From: Luteolibacter sp. LG18
GTDB lineage: Bacteria > Verrucomicrobiota > Verrucomicrobiia > Verrucomicrobiales > Akkermansiaceae
Assembly (NCBI RefSeq): GCF_036322585.1
Contig: NZ_AP024600.1
Span: forward strand, 3,968,001-4,032,000
Direction: 5' to 3'
Length of the DNA stretch: 64,000 nucleotides
Made by a program: the position numbers and the translations under genes
Shown here: piece by piece, positions 23,468-32,149 of the stretch
How positions within the stretch are numbered: the first letter of the stretch is position 1
Layout of the letters: each line of letters starts with the position of its first letter
Notes under the pieces: generated by a model
Databases searched by the model: none
Told to the model about the DNA's origin: nothing
Seen by the model: the letters and a program-made list of their open reading frames with translations, nothing else

Positions 23468-25828
23468 TCAGTTGCCGGTGGCGGCCAGCGGCTTGACGGC
23501 GGTGTCCACGGCGGCGGTGGACTTCGCGGGTATCTGGTCGAGCAGCCCGGCGATGTTCATGTAGGGATTGGAACCGGTGGTGCCCCACACGACGTTGCCC
23601 TTCTCATCGATCACGAACGTCCCGTGGGCGAGGTCGTTGCCGCGGGAGCAGCCGTAGGCGCTGAAGGCCTTGCCATCCGGATCGGCGAGGATCGGGAACG
23701 GGCTGGGCGTGCCAGCCAGCGCGGTCTTCAGGGAGGCGGTGTCATCCGACGAGATGCCGACCACGCGGATGCCCTTTTCCTTGAAGCGGTCGTAGAGGGC
23801 GGTGAATTCCGCGACCTGGCGGGAGCAGTGCGAGCAGCCGTGGCCCTTGAACAGGAACACCACGTGGCGCTGGCCCGCGAAGTCCTTCTCGCTGACGAGG
23901 CGACCCTCGCCATCCGGGCGGCTGAACGCCGGAGCCGCCGTGCCGGGCTGCGGCACCGGAGTGGAGTTGCTGGCGGTGGTGGGGGCCTTCGGGTCCTTGA
24001 TGTCCACGAGCTGCATCATGCCCTGGTCCTCATGGTCGAGGATGTGGCAGTGCTGCACGAAGGTGCCGACGAAGTCGGTGTATTTGGTGCGGAACTTCAC
24101 GGTGCCGTTGTTCGGCACCCAGATGGTGTCCCGCCAAATCGGGCCACCGGTGAGCTGTTCGACCTGCGGGCTCTTCGGATCGTTCGGGTCCTTCGGTCCC
24201 ATGATCGAGAAGACCTCGAAGGGGTTCACATGGATGTGGAACGGATGGCCGGTGTTGATGGTGCCGCCATTCTTGACGCTCACGGTCCACTCGTCGGTGT
24301 TGCCGAGCGAGAGTTCCTTGGCCTGGTCCATGTCGAAGGCCTTGCCATCGATGGTGAAGATCACGCCGCCGGTGGTCGGCAGGATGCCGTAGACGGCGCT
24401 CTGCGGCGAATCGATCTTCGCGTCCTTGAGCGTGGGCAGGCGGAACTGCGCCAGTTGGTTGTCCACGGGCAGCTTCATGGAGGCCGGGGTGCCTTCCACC
24501 ACGATGCGGGCGATGTATTTCAGCGGCTCGCCCTGGCCGTCGATGCCGCTGGCGGTGGCCTGGTCCACGAGCACGTATTCGCCGGGTTTTTCCGGGGCCT
24601 TCACCAGCACGTCGGAACGGTAGCCGGGGAGCAGGTTGATGACGTCCTTCTGGACCGACTTGCCGAGAGCGAGGCCGTCCACGGCGATCTCATGGAAGGG
24701 GATGCCCGGGGTGGTGCCGTCGGGAGTGGTGATCTGGAGGTCGATTTGCTCGCGCTGGCCGCTGTCCACGATGCGCCAGCGCTCGACCTGGCCGGGAGCC
24801 ATGCGGATCACCGGGAGCTGGACGCCATTGACGGTGGTGTAGCGGCCGAGGGTTTCCCAATCGCCGGGGCCGAAGATGTATCCGGCGAGCTTTTCCTCGA
24901 TGATGCCCTCGGGGAAATCGAAGGTGATGGTGCCGCCATTGCCATCATCCAGCGTGTTCTTGTAGATATAGGGGATCTGGTTGAGCACCATCACGCGCTC
25001 CTTCGCCGCCTTGACTTCCGGGACCTCGTCGAGGTCGCCCTCGATGATAAGGGCACCGGACATGCCGCTCGCCACGTTGCCGGCCGTCGAGCCATGGCGG
25101 TGGGCGTGGTACCAGTAGGTGCCGCAGGTGTGGTCCTTCGGGATCTTGATCTCGTATTCCTGGGTGGCACCCGGGTCGATTTCGAGCAGCACGTTGTCAC
25201 TGACGCCGTTCGGTGAAACGTGCAGGCCGTGGGTGTGGAGGTTGGTGGTGTTGAAGTCGTGGAGCGTGTTCATCGAGTCCTTCTGCCACGGCTGCGGCGG
25301 AAGGTTGTTCTTCACGGTGATCCGCAGGGTGTCGCCGGGCTTGGCGCGGAGGGTGGGGCCCACGAGGTGGCCGTTATAGGAACGGAGGTAGACCGGATCG
25401 TTGCCGATGAAATTGCGGGCGTAGGTGGCCACCAGTTCGGCGGTGAGCACGCCGTGGTGCGAGCGGATTTCTTCGGGATCCGTGTATCCGTTGAGCGTCT
25501 GGCGTGCGAGCGAGCCGCGCTGTGGAGCGGGGAGCTTGGCGTCCAGTTCCAGCTTCTCAAGCTGGGGCAGGCTCATTTCATTGGTGAACTTCGGGCTGCC
25601 CTTGAGGGTGGGTTTCGGGGCCACGGGTGCCTCGGCGAGCTTCTGCCACTTGTTGGCGAGGAGCTTCCAGGCGTTGTCGACCTCGGCGCGTTCCTTCACG
25701 AAGTTCGGCCTGCCGTTCGGATCGTCCTTCGGCGGATTGTCGGACTGGGCGCTGGCGGAGAAAACCGGCAGCAGCGCGGCTGCCATCAGCAGGTGCCCGC
25801 GGTGGCGGGGAAGGGAGGTGGGATTCAT
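23468..25828 (-). CDS. Multicopper oxidase fused to a peroxiredoxin/thioredoxin-like domain
   Basis: A 786-aa secreted protein; signal peptide MNPTSLPRHRGHLLMAAALLPVFSASA. The three-cupredoxin laccase part has all copper motifs: TNLHTHGLH (about 200), TYWYHAHRHGS (about 241), HPFHIHVNPF (about 529) and VQHCHILDHEDQGMM (about 596) with Met as T1 axial residue. After a Thr/Pro linker, residues about 628-770 form an AhpC/TSA thioredoxin fold with GHGCSHCSRQVAEF (CxxC at about 664), GIRVVGISSDDTASL, and FVIDEKGNVVWGTTG. Laccases oxidise phenols or metals and reduce oxygen to water; the extra domain could reduce peroxide or thiols. It is first of the minus-strand copper run. Confidence 0.92.
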   Translation of the reverse strand: MNPTSLPRHRGHLLMAAALLPVFSASAQSDNPPKDDPNGRPNFVKERAEVDNAWKLLANKWQKLAEAPVAPKPTLKGSPKFTNEMSLPQLEKLELDAKLPAPQRGSLARQTLNGYTDPEEIRSHHGVLTAELVATYARNFIGNDPVYLRSYNGHLVGPTLRAKPGDTLRITVKNNLPPQPWQKDSMNTLHDFNTTNLHTHGLHVSPNGVSDNVLLEIDPGATQEYEIKIPKDHTCGTYWYHAHRHGSTAGNVASGMSGALIIEGDLDEVPEVKAAKERVMVLNQIPYIYKNTLDDGNGGTITFDFPEGIIEEKLAGYIFGPGDWETLGRYTTVNGVQLPVIRMAPGQVERWRIVDSGQREQIDLQITTPDGTTPGIPFHEIAVDGLALGKSVQKDVINLLPGYRSDVLVKAPEKPGEYVLVDQATASGIDGQGEPLKYIARIVVEGTPASMKLPVDNQLAQFRLPTLKDAKIDSPQSAVYGILPTTGGVIFTIDGKAFDMDQAKELSLGNTDEWTVSVKNGGTINTGHPFHIHVNPFEVFSIMGPKDPNDPKSPQVEQLTGGPIWRDTIWVPNNGTVKFRTKYTDFVGTFVQHCHILDHEDQGMMQLVDIKDPKAPTTASNSTPVPQPGTAAPAFSRPDGEGRLVSEKDFAGQRHVVFLFKGHGCSHCSRQVAEFTALYDRFKEKGIRVVGISSDDTASLKTALAGTPSPFPILADPDGKAFSAYGCSRGNDLAHGTFVIDEKGNVVWGTTGSNPYMNIAGLLDQIPAKSTAAVDTAVKPLAATGN

Positions 25829-26237
25829 GGATTTCGATGGGTCGGGGTGAGGGAATCAGCGGTGGATGGAGAGCGTCGATGACTGGACCGGGTTGTGGCC
25901 GGTTTTGGGTCGGCGTTATGCGTGTTGGCCGATTTTGATGATATGAAAAAGATTGATGAAGGTGATGATGGATCGCTTGTGGCGCGAATAGTAACGCCTG
26001 ATAGATTTGTCGAATCAAATTGAGTCGATGGATTAAACTTATGTTTTATGGGATTTATTGTGGCCGGTTTTGTTTCTGTTAGAGTGTCTGGGAAGTTGTG
26101 TGCATCGAGAGTGCGCGAGGGGACGCAGGGTGGGGCGATGTGTCCTGCGCGCCGTCAACGGGGCGCGCCTCCTCACATCGAGGAGATCCGGCTTGGTGGA
26201 AGATCGGGAGGGTTTGTCCCGATCCGTTCCTCCGGGA
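25829..26237. other. Intergenic region, AT-rich, with a GTTTCTGTTAG motif
   Basis: 409 bp between the multicopper oxidase start and the HNH endonuclease stop. Positions about 25915-26090 are AT-rich and are the likely promoter area for the minus-strand copper cluster. An 11-mer GTTTCTGTTAG lies at 26072-26082 on the plus strand. Short frames here (about 60-110 codons) have no coding-like features. Nothing else was found. Confidence 0.5.
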
Positions 26238-26849
26238 TCAGGCCGAAAGGCGGATCGAACCGGAATCCGGGTCGATGAAATGAGCCCACTTGGCGTCCGC
26301 GAGGCCGTTTTCCCGCAGGCCGAACAGCGGCTTCCAGCGGGGGGCCACCGGCTTTTTCAGCGGGTGCATATCCGCTTCCGCCGGTAATTTGTTCGCTTTC
26401 CGCGTGTTGCAGCGGATGCAGGAGGTCACGATGTTCTCCCAGGTGGTCCGGCCGCCTTTCTGGCGGGGAATCACGTGGTCGAGGTTCAATTGCACCTCCG
26501 GTAGCGCGCGGGCGCAATACTGGCAGGTGAACTGGTCCCGCAGGAAGACGTTCCGGCGGGTGAACTTCACCTCCAGTCGGGGGATTTTCTCGTAGAGGCC
26601 CAGCACCATGATGGACGGGACGAGCATCGCAAGGCGCACGGTGTGAATGAATTCCGGGCCATCGGAGCGGCCGGAGTGCTCGATCCAGGACTCCAGGTCG
26701 TGGGTCTGGAACTTCTCGTCCCCTTCGGTTTGGACGACGCGGGCGTGCCCCACGCAGAGCAGGTGCAGGGCCCGGCGGACGCTACAGGTCTGGACCGGTT
26801 GCCAGAACCGGTTCAGGACCAACACAGGATGATCGAGCAAGGCATTCAT
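26238..26849 (-). CDS. HNH endonuclease
   Basis: The 203-aa protein carries an HNH nuclease domain at about 110-165. CQYCARALPEVQLNLDHVIPRQKGGRTTWENIVTSCIRCNTRKANKLP gives the two CxxC zinc knuckles, the DH catalytic pair and the N residue. The N-terminal half (VLVLNRFWQPVQTCSVRRALHLLCVGHARVV) is the conserved leader found in solitary bacterial HNH proteins of this type. No toxin, phage or restriction partner is adjacent, so a housekeeping or repair role is more likely than defence. A TTTGTTAG motif precedes the start by about 25 bp. Confidence 0.9.
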   Translation of the reverse strand: MNALLDHPVLVLNRFWQPVQTCSVRRALHLLCVGHARVVQTEGDEKFQTHDLESWIEHSGRSDGPEFIHTVRLAMLVPSIMVLGLYEKIPRLEVKFTRRNVFLRDQFTCQYCARALPEVQLNLDHVIPRQKGGRTTWENIVTSCIRCNTRKANKLPAEADMHPLKKPVAPRWKPLFGLRENGLADAKWAHFIDPDSGSIRLSA

Positions 26850-26999
26850 GCATCCTTTCCGAACAATCGCCCGGAAGCTAACAAAGTCATCAGGCTCGGC
26901 AACTGAAAAGGTTGCGAATCACCGTAACCCCGGTTTGAGCCCTTTGCAGCGATTGTTGGTTGAAATAGATCCGGGGAAATCCCGTAATCCCCCGCCAAT

Positions 27000-29900
27000 A
27001 TGCATCAGTCCGTGAAGCGTTCGTTGGCGTTGCTGGCCCTTTTGACCCCCGTGGCGGTGGCGCAGGAGGAAAAGGATTCGTTGGCCCCGGTCCAGGGGGA
27101 TTCCGCGCTGACGGCTCCGGCCGGGGTGTCCTACCACCTGGCGGGGGATGCGAAGACGAACAAGATCGTCTCTCCGACCGCGATCACCTTCGACGAGGCG
27201 GGGGCGCTGTACGTGGCGGAGACCCACCGTTTCCGCTTCGGCGTGGAGGACAACCGCGAGCACCTCTACTGGTATCTGGACGACATCGCTTCCCAGACGA
27301 ACGCCGACCGTCTGGCGATGCACGAGAAGTGGAAGGGCAAGAAGTCGATCGAGAAAATGACCGAGAAGTCCGAGGAAATCCGGAAGCTGGAGGACCTGGA
27401 CCACGATGGCGTTTACGAAAAGGCGGGGACCTACGCCGATAAGTTCAATGACGTGCTTGATGGCACCGCCGCAGGCGTGATGGCGCTGGATGGCACGGTT
27501 TACTTCGCCTGCATCCCGAAGGTATGGGCTCTGCGCGATACGAAGGGCACGGGCCAGGCGGATGTGCGGGATGTGATCCAGGACGGGTTCGGCGTCCGCG
27601 TGTCCTTTTCCGGGCACGACCTGAACGGCTTTGCATTGGGGCCGGATGGTCGCATCTACGGCACCGTGGGCGACCGTGGATTCCACGTCGAGACGAAGGA
27701 AGGGAAGAAGTATCCGTCCCCGGACCGGGGCGCTATCTTCCGGTTCGATCCGGATGGCACCAATTTCGAGGTCATCCACACCGGCTTGCGGAATCCGAAG
27801 GAGATCGCCTTCGATGACCACGGCAATGCCATCTCGGTGGACAACAACTCCGACCAAGGCGACAAGGCCCGTGTGGTCTACGTCGTGGAGGGCGCGGACT
27901 CCGGGTGGACGATGGAGCACCAGGCGCTGCACTCCTTCCACCGCCAGATCGGACTGAAGGATCATCCGGACAACCGCTGGATGGTGGAGAAAATGTGGCA
28001 GCCGCAGAACGATGCCCAGCCGGCCTACATTCTCCCGCCGGTGGCGAACCTGACCTCCGGCCCCAGCGGTTTGGCCTACTATCCGGGCACCGGGTATCTG
28101 GAGAGCGAGGCGGGGCGTTTCGTGGTGTGCGATTACAAGGCGGCGCCGCCAACTTCCGGCGTCTGGTCGTTCAAGGTTGAGCCCTCCGGTGCGGGGATGA
28201 CGATGACGGGCGCGCGCAAGGCGGTGTGGGGGGTGACCGCCACCGACGTCGAGTATTCCTGGGACGGGAAGCTCTACGTGGCTGACTTCAAGGGCGGCTG
28301 GGAAGCCCACGACGATGGCCGGGTGCTGTATCTCGATGCGGGCCCGAACACCGCCAAGGCCAAGGAGGCCGCGGAGGTGGCGAAGCTGGTCAAGGAGGGC
28401 TTTGACCAGCGTTCGTCCGCGGAGCTGGCGGCGCTGCTGCGTCATCCGGACATGCGGGTGCGCTTGCGGGCGGAGCTGGCGCTTTCCCGGAAGCCGGACG
28501 CGCTTGCCCAGTTCAAGAAGGCGGCTGTGTCCGCGGAAACCCTCGAGCGCCTGCACGGGGTGTGGGGGCTGGGGATTCTCGCCCGTCGCGGTGGACCTGC
28601 CGTGCACCCGGTCAGTGCACCCGCCACTCCGAACGCGGAGCTGCGGAAGGCGGCCTCGGCCGAGCTGGTGGCGCTGCTGAAGCACGCCGATCCCGAGACG
28701 CGGGCGCAGGCGGTGAAGGCGCTGGAGGAAGGTTCGCTCGATGGCAAGAGTCTGCCGCTTGCGGCGTTGGTGCTCGATGCCTCGCCGCGGGTGCGGATGT
28801 TCGCGGCCATCGCGGCCGGCAAGCTGGGAGCCACGCAAGTGATGCCGCAGGTTTTGAAGCTGATCGAGGAGAATGCGGACAAGGATCCCTATCTGCGTCA
28901 CGCCGGTGCGTATGCGCTGCAATTGCTGGCGAAGGACGGGGCCGAGGTGGCCGCGCTGAAGGCGAATGGCAACCCGCACGTGCGCCTTGCCGCGGTGGTG
29001 ACCCTGCGCCGGATGAAGGATGCCGGGGTGGCTTCGTTCGTGAAGGATTCCGAGCCGGTGGTGGCGATCGAGGCGATCCGGGCGATCCATGACGAGGGGA
29101 TTGAAGCGGCCCGCCCCGCCGTAGCGGCGCTGCTCGATGAGGCTTCCTCAGCGAAGCTTGCGCCCTTCATGCAGCGCCGTCTGATCCACAGCGCCTTCCG
29201 GGTGGGTGGAGTGGAGAATGCGAAGCGTCTGCTCACGGTGGCTTGCACCCCGTCCTTGCCGGAGGCGACCCGACGCGAGGCGCTGCGCTTGCTTTCCCTT
29301 TGGCCGGAGCCGCCGTTGGTCGATCAATCGCTGGGGCGGATCGCTCCCTTGCCGAAGCGGGACGCCGGGGAAATCAAGCCGCTGCTGGCGGCCGGCATGC
29401 CCGTGTTGATGAAGGTGGGCGACACGCTTGATGACGCGCTGGATCTCGTGGCCCGGTTCAAGTTGTCCGTTGAGGGGCTCGATGATGCCACGCTCCGCGG
29501 GATCACCGAGCAGGAATCGGTGTCCGGCTCCGCCCGTGCGGGTGCCCTCGCACTTTATGCGGCGCGCAAGCCCGCGGACCTCTCCGCTCAGCTCGCGAAG
29601 CTGATGGGTCAGAAGAACGATGATCTCGCGCTGGAGGCGATGAAGCTGCTGGTGACCCAGTTCCCGAAGGAGGCGCTGGAGCCGCTGCTCAAGGCTACCG
29701 AGTCCACGAGCGGTGCCCGTTCCCAGGCGGCTTGGAAGGACTTGGCCAACGTGGGGGATCCTGCGGTCGCAAAGGGCATCGTGACCCAGCTTGGTGTGCT
29801 GCGCGAGAAGGGAGGGGCTTCTCCCTGCGCGCTGGAGTTGCTCGCCGCGGCCCGTGGCCGATCGGAGCCGGAGGTGAAGCAGGCGCTGGAGGCCTACGAG

Positions 29901-30449
29901 GCGGATCTCAAGGTGAAGTCCGCCAGCGATCCGCTCGCGGCATGGATGACTTCCTTGGAGGGGGGCGATGCCGACCGCGGAGCTTCGATCTTCCAGAGCC
30001 ATCCCGCGTCCGAGTGCCTGCGTTGCCATCGCGCGGAAGTGGGCGGGGACCATGGTGGTGAGGCCGGACCGAACCTCGCCGGGGTGGCCTCGCGCGGCGA
30101 CCGGAAGTATCTCCTTCAATCGCTGGTCGAGCCGTCCGCGAAAGTGGTGGCCGGCTACGGTGTGGTCAGCATGACCTTCGCCAATGGCGAAAGCCTTGGT
30201 GGCATCCTGCTGGCGGAGGCTCCCGATTATGTCGAGGTCAACGCGAACGGCAAACGCTGGCGGGTGAACCGCAAGGACATCACCAGTCTGACTCCCGCCG
30301 TTTCGGCCATGCCGCCGATGGGGCTGCTGCTGAAACCGGAGGAGGTCCGCGACCTCGTGGCCTGGCTGGCGACCCTGCAAAAGGGTGAGAAGCCCGGGAA
30401 ACCGCTGCCGACTCCGCCGGTCCTCGATCCGGCGACCTTGAAACATTGA
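27000..30449 (+). CDS. Secreted membrane-bound-dehydrogenase / HEAT / cytochrome c protein
   Basis: A 1149-aa protein with signal peptide MHQSVKRSLALLALLTPVAVAQ. A propeller-type dehydrogenase domain occupies about 40-450 (VSPTAITFDEAGALYVAETHRFR, GFALGPDGRIYGTVGDRG, AFDDHGNAISVDNNSDQGDKARVVYV). HEAT repeats follow at about 470-940 (MRVRLRAELALSRKPDAL, ETRAQAVKALEEGSL). A C-terminal heme-binding domain has C1006-LR-C1009-H1010 and ends VRDLVAWLATLQKGE. This is the family annotated as putative membrane-bound dehydrogenase/heme-binding in Planctomycetes and Verrucomicrobia. It shares plan with the protein at 10503-14111 but lacks the ThuA and sugar-binding parts. The substrate is unknown, probably a carbohydrate. 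It stands alone and is followed by tRNA-Leu. Confidence 0.88.
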   Translation: MHQSVKRSLALLALLTPVAVAQEEKDSLAPVQGDSALTAPAGVSYHLAGDAKTNKIVSPTAITFDEAGALYVAETHRFRFGVEDNREHLYWYLDDIASQTNADRLAMHEKWKGKKSIEKMTEKSEEIRKLEDLDHDGVYEKAGTYADKFNDVLDGTAAGVMALDGTVYFACIPKVWALRDTKGTGQADVRDVIQDGFGVRVSFSGHDLNGFALGPDGRIYGTVGDRGFHVETKEGKKYPSPDRGAIFRFDPDGTNFEVIHTGLRNPKEIAFDDHGNAISVDNNSDQGDKARVVYVVEGADSGWTMEHQALHSFHRQIGLKDHPDNRWMVEKMWQPQNDAQPAYILPPVANLTSGPSGLAYYPGTGYLESEAGRFVVCDYKAAPPTSGVWSFKVEPSGAGMTMTGARKAVWGVTATDVEYSWDGKLYVADFKGGWEAHDDGRVLYLDAGPNTAKAKEAAEVAKLVKEGFDQRSSAELAALLRHPDMRVRLRAELALSRKPDALAQFKKAAVSAETLERLHGVWGLGILARRGGPAVHPVSAPATPNAELRKAASAELVALLKHADPETRAQAVKALEEGSLDGKSLPLAALVLDASPRVRMFAAIAAGKLGATQVMPQVLKLIEENADKDPYLRHAGAYALQLLAKDGAEVAALKANGNPHVRLAAVVTLRRMKDAGVASFVKDSEPVVAIEAIRAIHDEGIEAARPAVAALLDEASSAKLAPFMQRRLIHSAFRVGGVENAKRLLTVACTPSLPEATRREALRLLSLWPEPPLVDQSLGRIAPLPKRDAGEIKPLLAAGMPVLMKVGDTLDDALDLVARFKLSVEGLDDATLRGITEQESVSGSARAGALALYAARKPADLSAQLAKLMGQKNDDLALEAMKLLVTQFPKEALEPLLKATESTSGARSQAAWKDLANVGDPAVAKGIVTQLGVLREKGGASPCALELLAAARGRSEPEVKQALEAYEADLKVKSASDPLAAWMTSLEGGDADRGASIFQSHPASECLRCHRAEVGGDHGGEAGPNLAGVASRGDRKYLLQSLVEPSAKVVAGYGVVSMTFANGESLGGILLAEAPDYVEVNANGKRWRVNRKDITSLTPAVSAMPPMGLLLKPEEVRDLVAWLATLQKGEKPGKPLPTPPVLDPATLKH

Positions 30450-30471
30450 TCGACTTTTCTCGATCTTCCGC

Positions 30472-30500
30472 TTGCACCGGGCCGGGTGTCTCCCCAACAT
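30472..30500 (+). promoter_or_regulatory. Candidate promoter for tRNA-Leu
   Basis: TTGCAC and CAACAT are separated by 17 bp and end 12 bp before the tRNA. The -35 match is fair and the -10 match weak; position supports it. Confidence 0.4.
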
Positions 30501-30512
30501 CCGGCCCGTAAC

Positions 30513-30592
30513 GGCGGCTTGGCGGAATTGGTAGACGCGCTCGACTCAAAATCGAGTTCTTCGGAGTGTGGGTTCGAGTCCCACAGCCGCTA
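30513..30592 (+). tRNA. tRNA-Leu (anticodon CAA)
   Basis: The cloverleaf can be drawn by eye. The acceptor is GGCGGCT paired with AGCCGCT (first pair G-U), then a D arm GCG...AATTGGTAGA...CGC. The anticodon stem is CTCGA/TCGAG with loop CTCAAAA, giving CAA. A class II variable arm TTCTTCGGAGT follows, then T arm GTGGG-TTCGAGT-CCCAC and discriminator A at 30592. CCA is not encoded. It reads UUG codons. Confidence 0.95.
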
Positions 30593-30666
30593 CGTTCATT
30601 GACCGCCGGGATCGCGGGACGCCGGACGGTGCCTTGTGCGACTGGCACGAGACCTTTCCTCCTGGC

Positions 30667-31485
30667 ATGTCCACCTCCCGCACCATTGGCATCATCGCTG
30701 GCAACGGCGTGTATCCGGCCACCTTCATCGAAGCCGCGCGCCGCAAGAGCCCGGGGGTGAAACTGGTGGTGGCGGCGTTCGAGAACGAGACGAATCCGGA
30801 GCTCCAAAAGACGGTCGATGCCTGGGAATGGCTGCGCGTCGGCCAGCTCGGCAAGCTGATCAAGCACTTCAAGCGCGAGGGGGCCACCGAGGCGATCATG
30901 GTCGGCCAGATCGCGCCGAAGAACCTCTTCGACCTGCGTCCCGACCTGCGGACGCTGATGTTGCTGGCGCGGGTGAAGGAGCGGAACGCCGAGACCTTGT
31001 TCGGGGCGATCGGCGATGAACTGGCGAAGGATGGTATCACGCTGCTGCCGGCCACCACCTTCCTGGAGGATCTTTTGCCGGAGCCTGGACCGGTCTGCGG
31101 ACCGGTGCTGAAGAAGCGCCAGCTCGAGGACGCGGCCTTCGGTTTCCGGATGGCGAAGGAAAGCAGCCGCCTGGACATCGGTCAGACGGTGGTGGTGCGT
31201 CATGGCACGGTGCTGGCGGTGGAGGCCTTCGAAGGGACGAACGCGTGCATCCGCCGCGGTGGTGAACTGGGGCGGGGGAGGGAAGTGCTGCTGGCGAAGG
31301 TTTCGAAGCCGAACCAGGATTTCCGCTTCGATGTGCCGGTCGTCGGGCCGCACACCATCGAGACCTGCGTGGAAGCCGGGGTGAAGGCGATTGTGATCGA
31401 GGCGCGCCGGACCCTGCTGCTTGAGCGCGCGACCGTCGAGCGCCTGTGCAAGGAGCGCGAGGTTTCGATTCACGCGATGGAATGA
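30667..31485 (+). CDS. lpxI: LpxI-type UDP-2,3-diacylglucosamine diphosphatase
   Basis: A 272-aa cytoplasmic enzyme that hydrolyses UDP-2,3-diacylglucosamine to lipid X in lipid A synthesis, the alternative to LpxH. It has the LpxI (DUF1009) layout: N-terminal TIGIIAGNGVYPATF, the LGKLIKHFKREGATEAIMVGQI block, and a C-terminal catalytic domain with GQTVVVRHGTVLAVEAFEGTNACIRRGG. GPHTIETCVEAGVKAIVIEARRTLLLER closes the chain. Length is normal for the family. Its presence implies a lipid A outer membrane. It lies between tRNA-Leu and the FtsB-like gene. Confidence 0.94.
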   Translation: MSTSRTIGIIAGNGVYPATFIEAARRKSPGVKLVVAAFENETNPELQKTVDAWEWLRVGQLGKLIKHFKREGATEAIMVGQIAPKNLFDLRPDLRTLMLLARVKERNAETLFGAIGDELAKDGITLLPATTFLEDLLPEPGPVCGPVLKKRQLEDAAFGFRMAKESSRLDIGQTVVVRHGTVLAVEAFEGTNACIRRGGELGRGREVLLAKVSKPNQDFRFDVPVVGPHTIETCVEAGVKAIVIEARRTLLLERATVERLCKEREVSIHAME

Positions 31486-31508
31486 GCGCGTCAATTCCTT
31501 GACGTTCC

Positions 31509-31537
31509 TTGACATTTCACGGTTTTTCGGGACTAGT
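31509..31537 (+). promoter_or_regulatory. Candidate promoter for the FtsB-like gene
   Basis: A perfect TTGACA is followed after 17 bp by ACTAGT, and the ATG comes only 13 bp later. The sequence TTCCTTGAC is repeated twice in tandem here (from 31493). A very short leader would result. Confidence 0.45.
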
Positions 31538-31550
31538 GGGGCTCTACCCG

Positions 31551-31895
31551 ATGGCCCGGAAACGCAAACCGATCTCCCCGAAGGTCACGCGCTTGGAAGC
31601 GCGGACGCGGGCGATTGGCGTGGTGAACCGGTTTTTGTTTTTTACCCTGTGCCTCTCCGTGGGCTTCGTGGTGGTCGCTGCCGCGGTGCCGCAGAAGCAC
31701 AAGCTGGACGAGATGGAATCCCATGTGGCGGAGGCCCGGCAGCGTCAGGCGGCCGTGGTGGCCGAGCGGGATGACAGCCTTGCCCTGTATCGGGCGTTGC
31801 GGGAAGATCCGGCCTGCCTCGAGCAGTACGCGCGGGATCGTCTCGACTACTATCGCGAAGGCGAGCGGGTGCTGCGCATCAAGCGCGGGCAGTGA
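31551..31895 (+). CDS. Septum formation initiator (FtsB/DivIC-like)
   Basis: A 114-aa bitopic membrane protein. A basic N-terminus (MARKRKPISPKVTRLEARTR) precedes one transmembrane helix (FLFFTLCLSVGFVVVAAAV, about 28-46). An extracytoplasmic coiled coil follows (KHKLDEMESHVAEARQRQAAVVAERDDSL), and then the typical DPACLEQYARDRLDYYREGE tail. This is the FtsB/DivIC plan; the family links FtsL and FtsQ at the division site. Other division genes are not adjacent. Assignment rests on architecture and the tail motif. Confidence 0.82.
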   Translation: MARKRKPISPKVTRLEARTRAIGVVNRFLFFTLCLSVGFVVVAAAVPQKHKLDEMESHVAEARQRQAAVVAERDDSLALYRALREDPACLEQYARDRLDYYREGERVLRIKRGQ

Positions 31896-32149
31896 GGTTG
31901 GTGGGCTGTTGCATGCGTCGTGCTTGGCCGCAATTTAATGTGGCATCGCCCCTTTCGTGGGACACCCGTTTGTGGTATGGATGATCTTGCAAAAATCCAT
32001 ATGGGTTGTTTTGCCGACTTGCCATGGGCAGGAAGGTTGCACAACCTCCGGAAACCCTCCGTTCCTCAACCCTAAGACGGGATTCTCTTCCGCTTGACAA
32101 TACGGAACGTCATGGAAGAACCCTCGTGCCGATTTCCAGTATGGCTTCA
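31896..32149. other. Intergenic region upstream of the ExbBD operon
   Basis: 254 bp with no credible gene on either strand. It should contain the promoter for the TPR-ExbBD operon. A perfect TTGACA occurs at 32094-32099, but no acceptable -10 lies 16-18 bp downstream. Confidence 0.4.

Noticed and set aside
21602..25216. A 1204-codon plus-strand frame across the tyrosinase and multicopper oxidase genes.
   Set aside because: The minus strand has all copper-binding motifs and normal protein composition; the plus frame is a Gly/Val/Arg-rich shadow.
26048..26387. Short plus-strand frames of 60-109 codons in the gap before the HNH gene and across its 3' end.
   Set aside because: They overlap the end of the HNH gene and share no protein-like features; Arg/Gly-rich composition is typical of noise.
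26238..26849. HNH endonuclease as part of a defence island or restriction system.
   Set aside because: No methyltransferase, toxin-antitoxin, phage or ATPase gene is adjacent; the N-terminal leader fits solitary housekeeping HNH proteins.
32094..32122. Promoter with perfect TTGACA upstream of the TPR gene.
   Set aside because: The 16-18-bp downstream hexamers (around AGAACC) do not resemble a -10 element.
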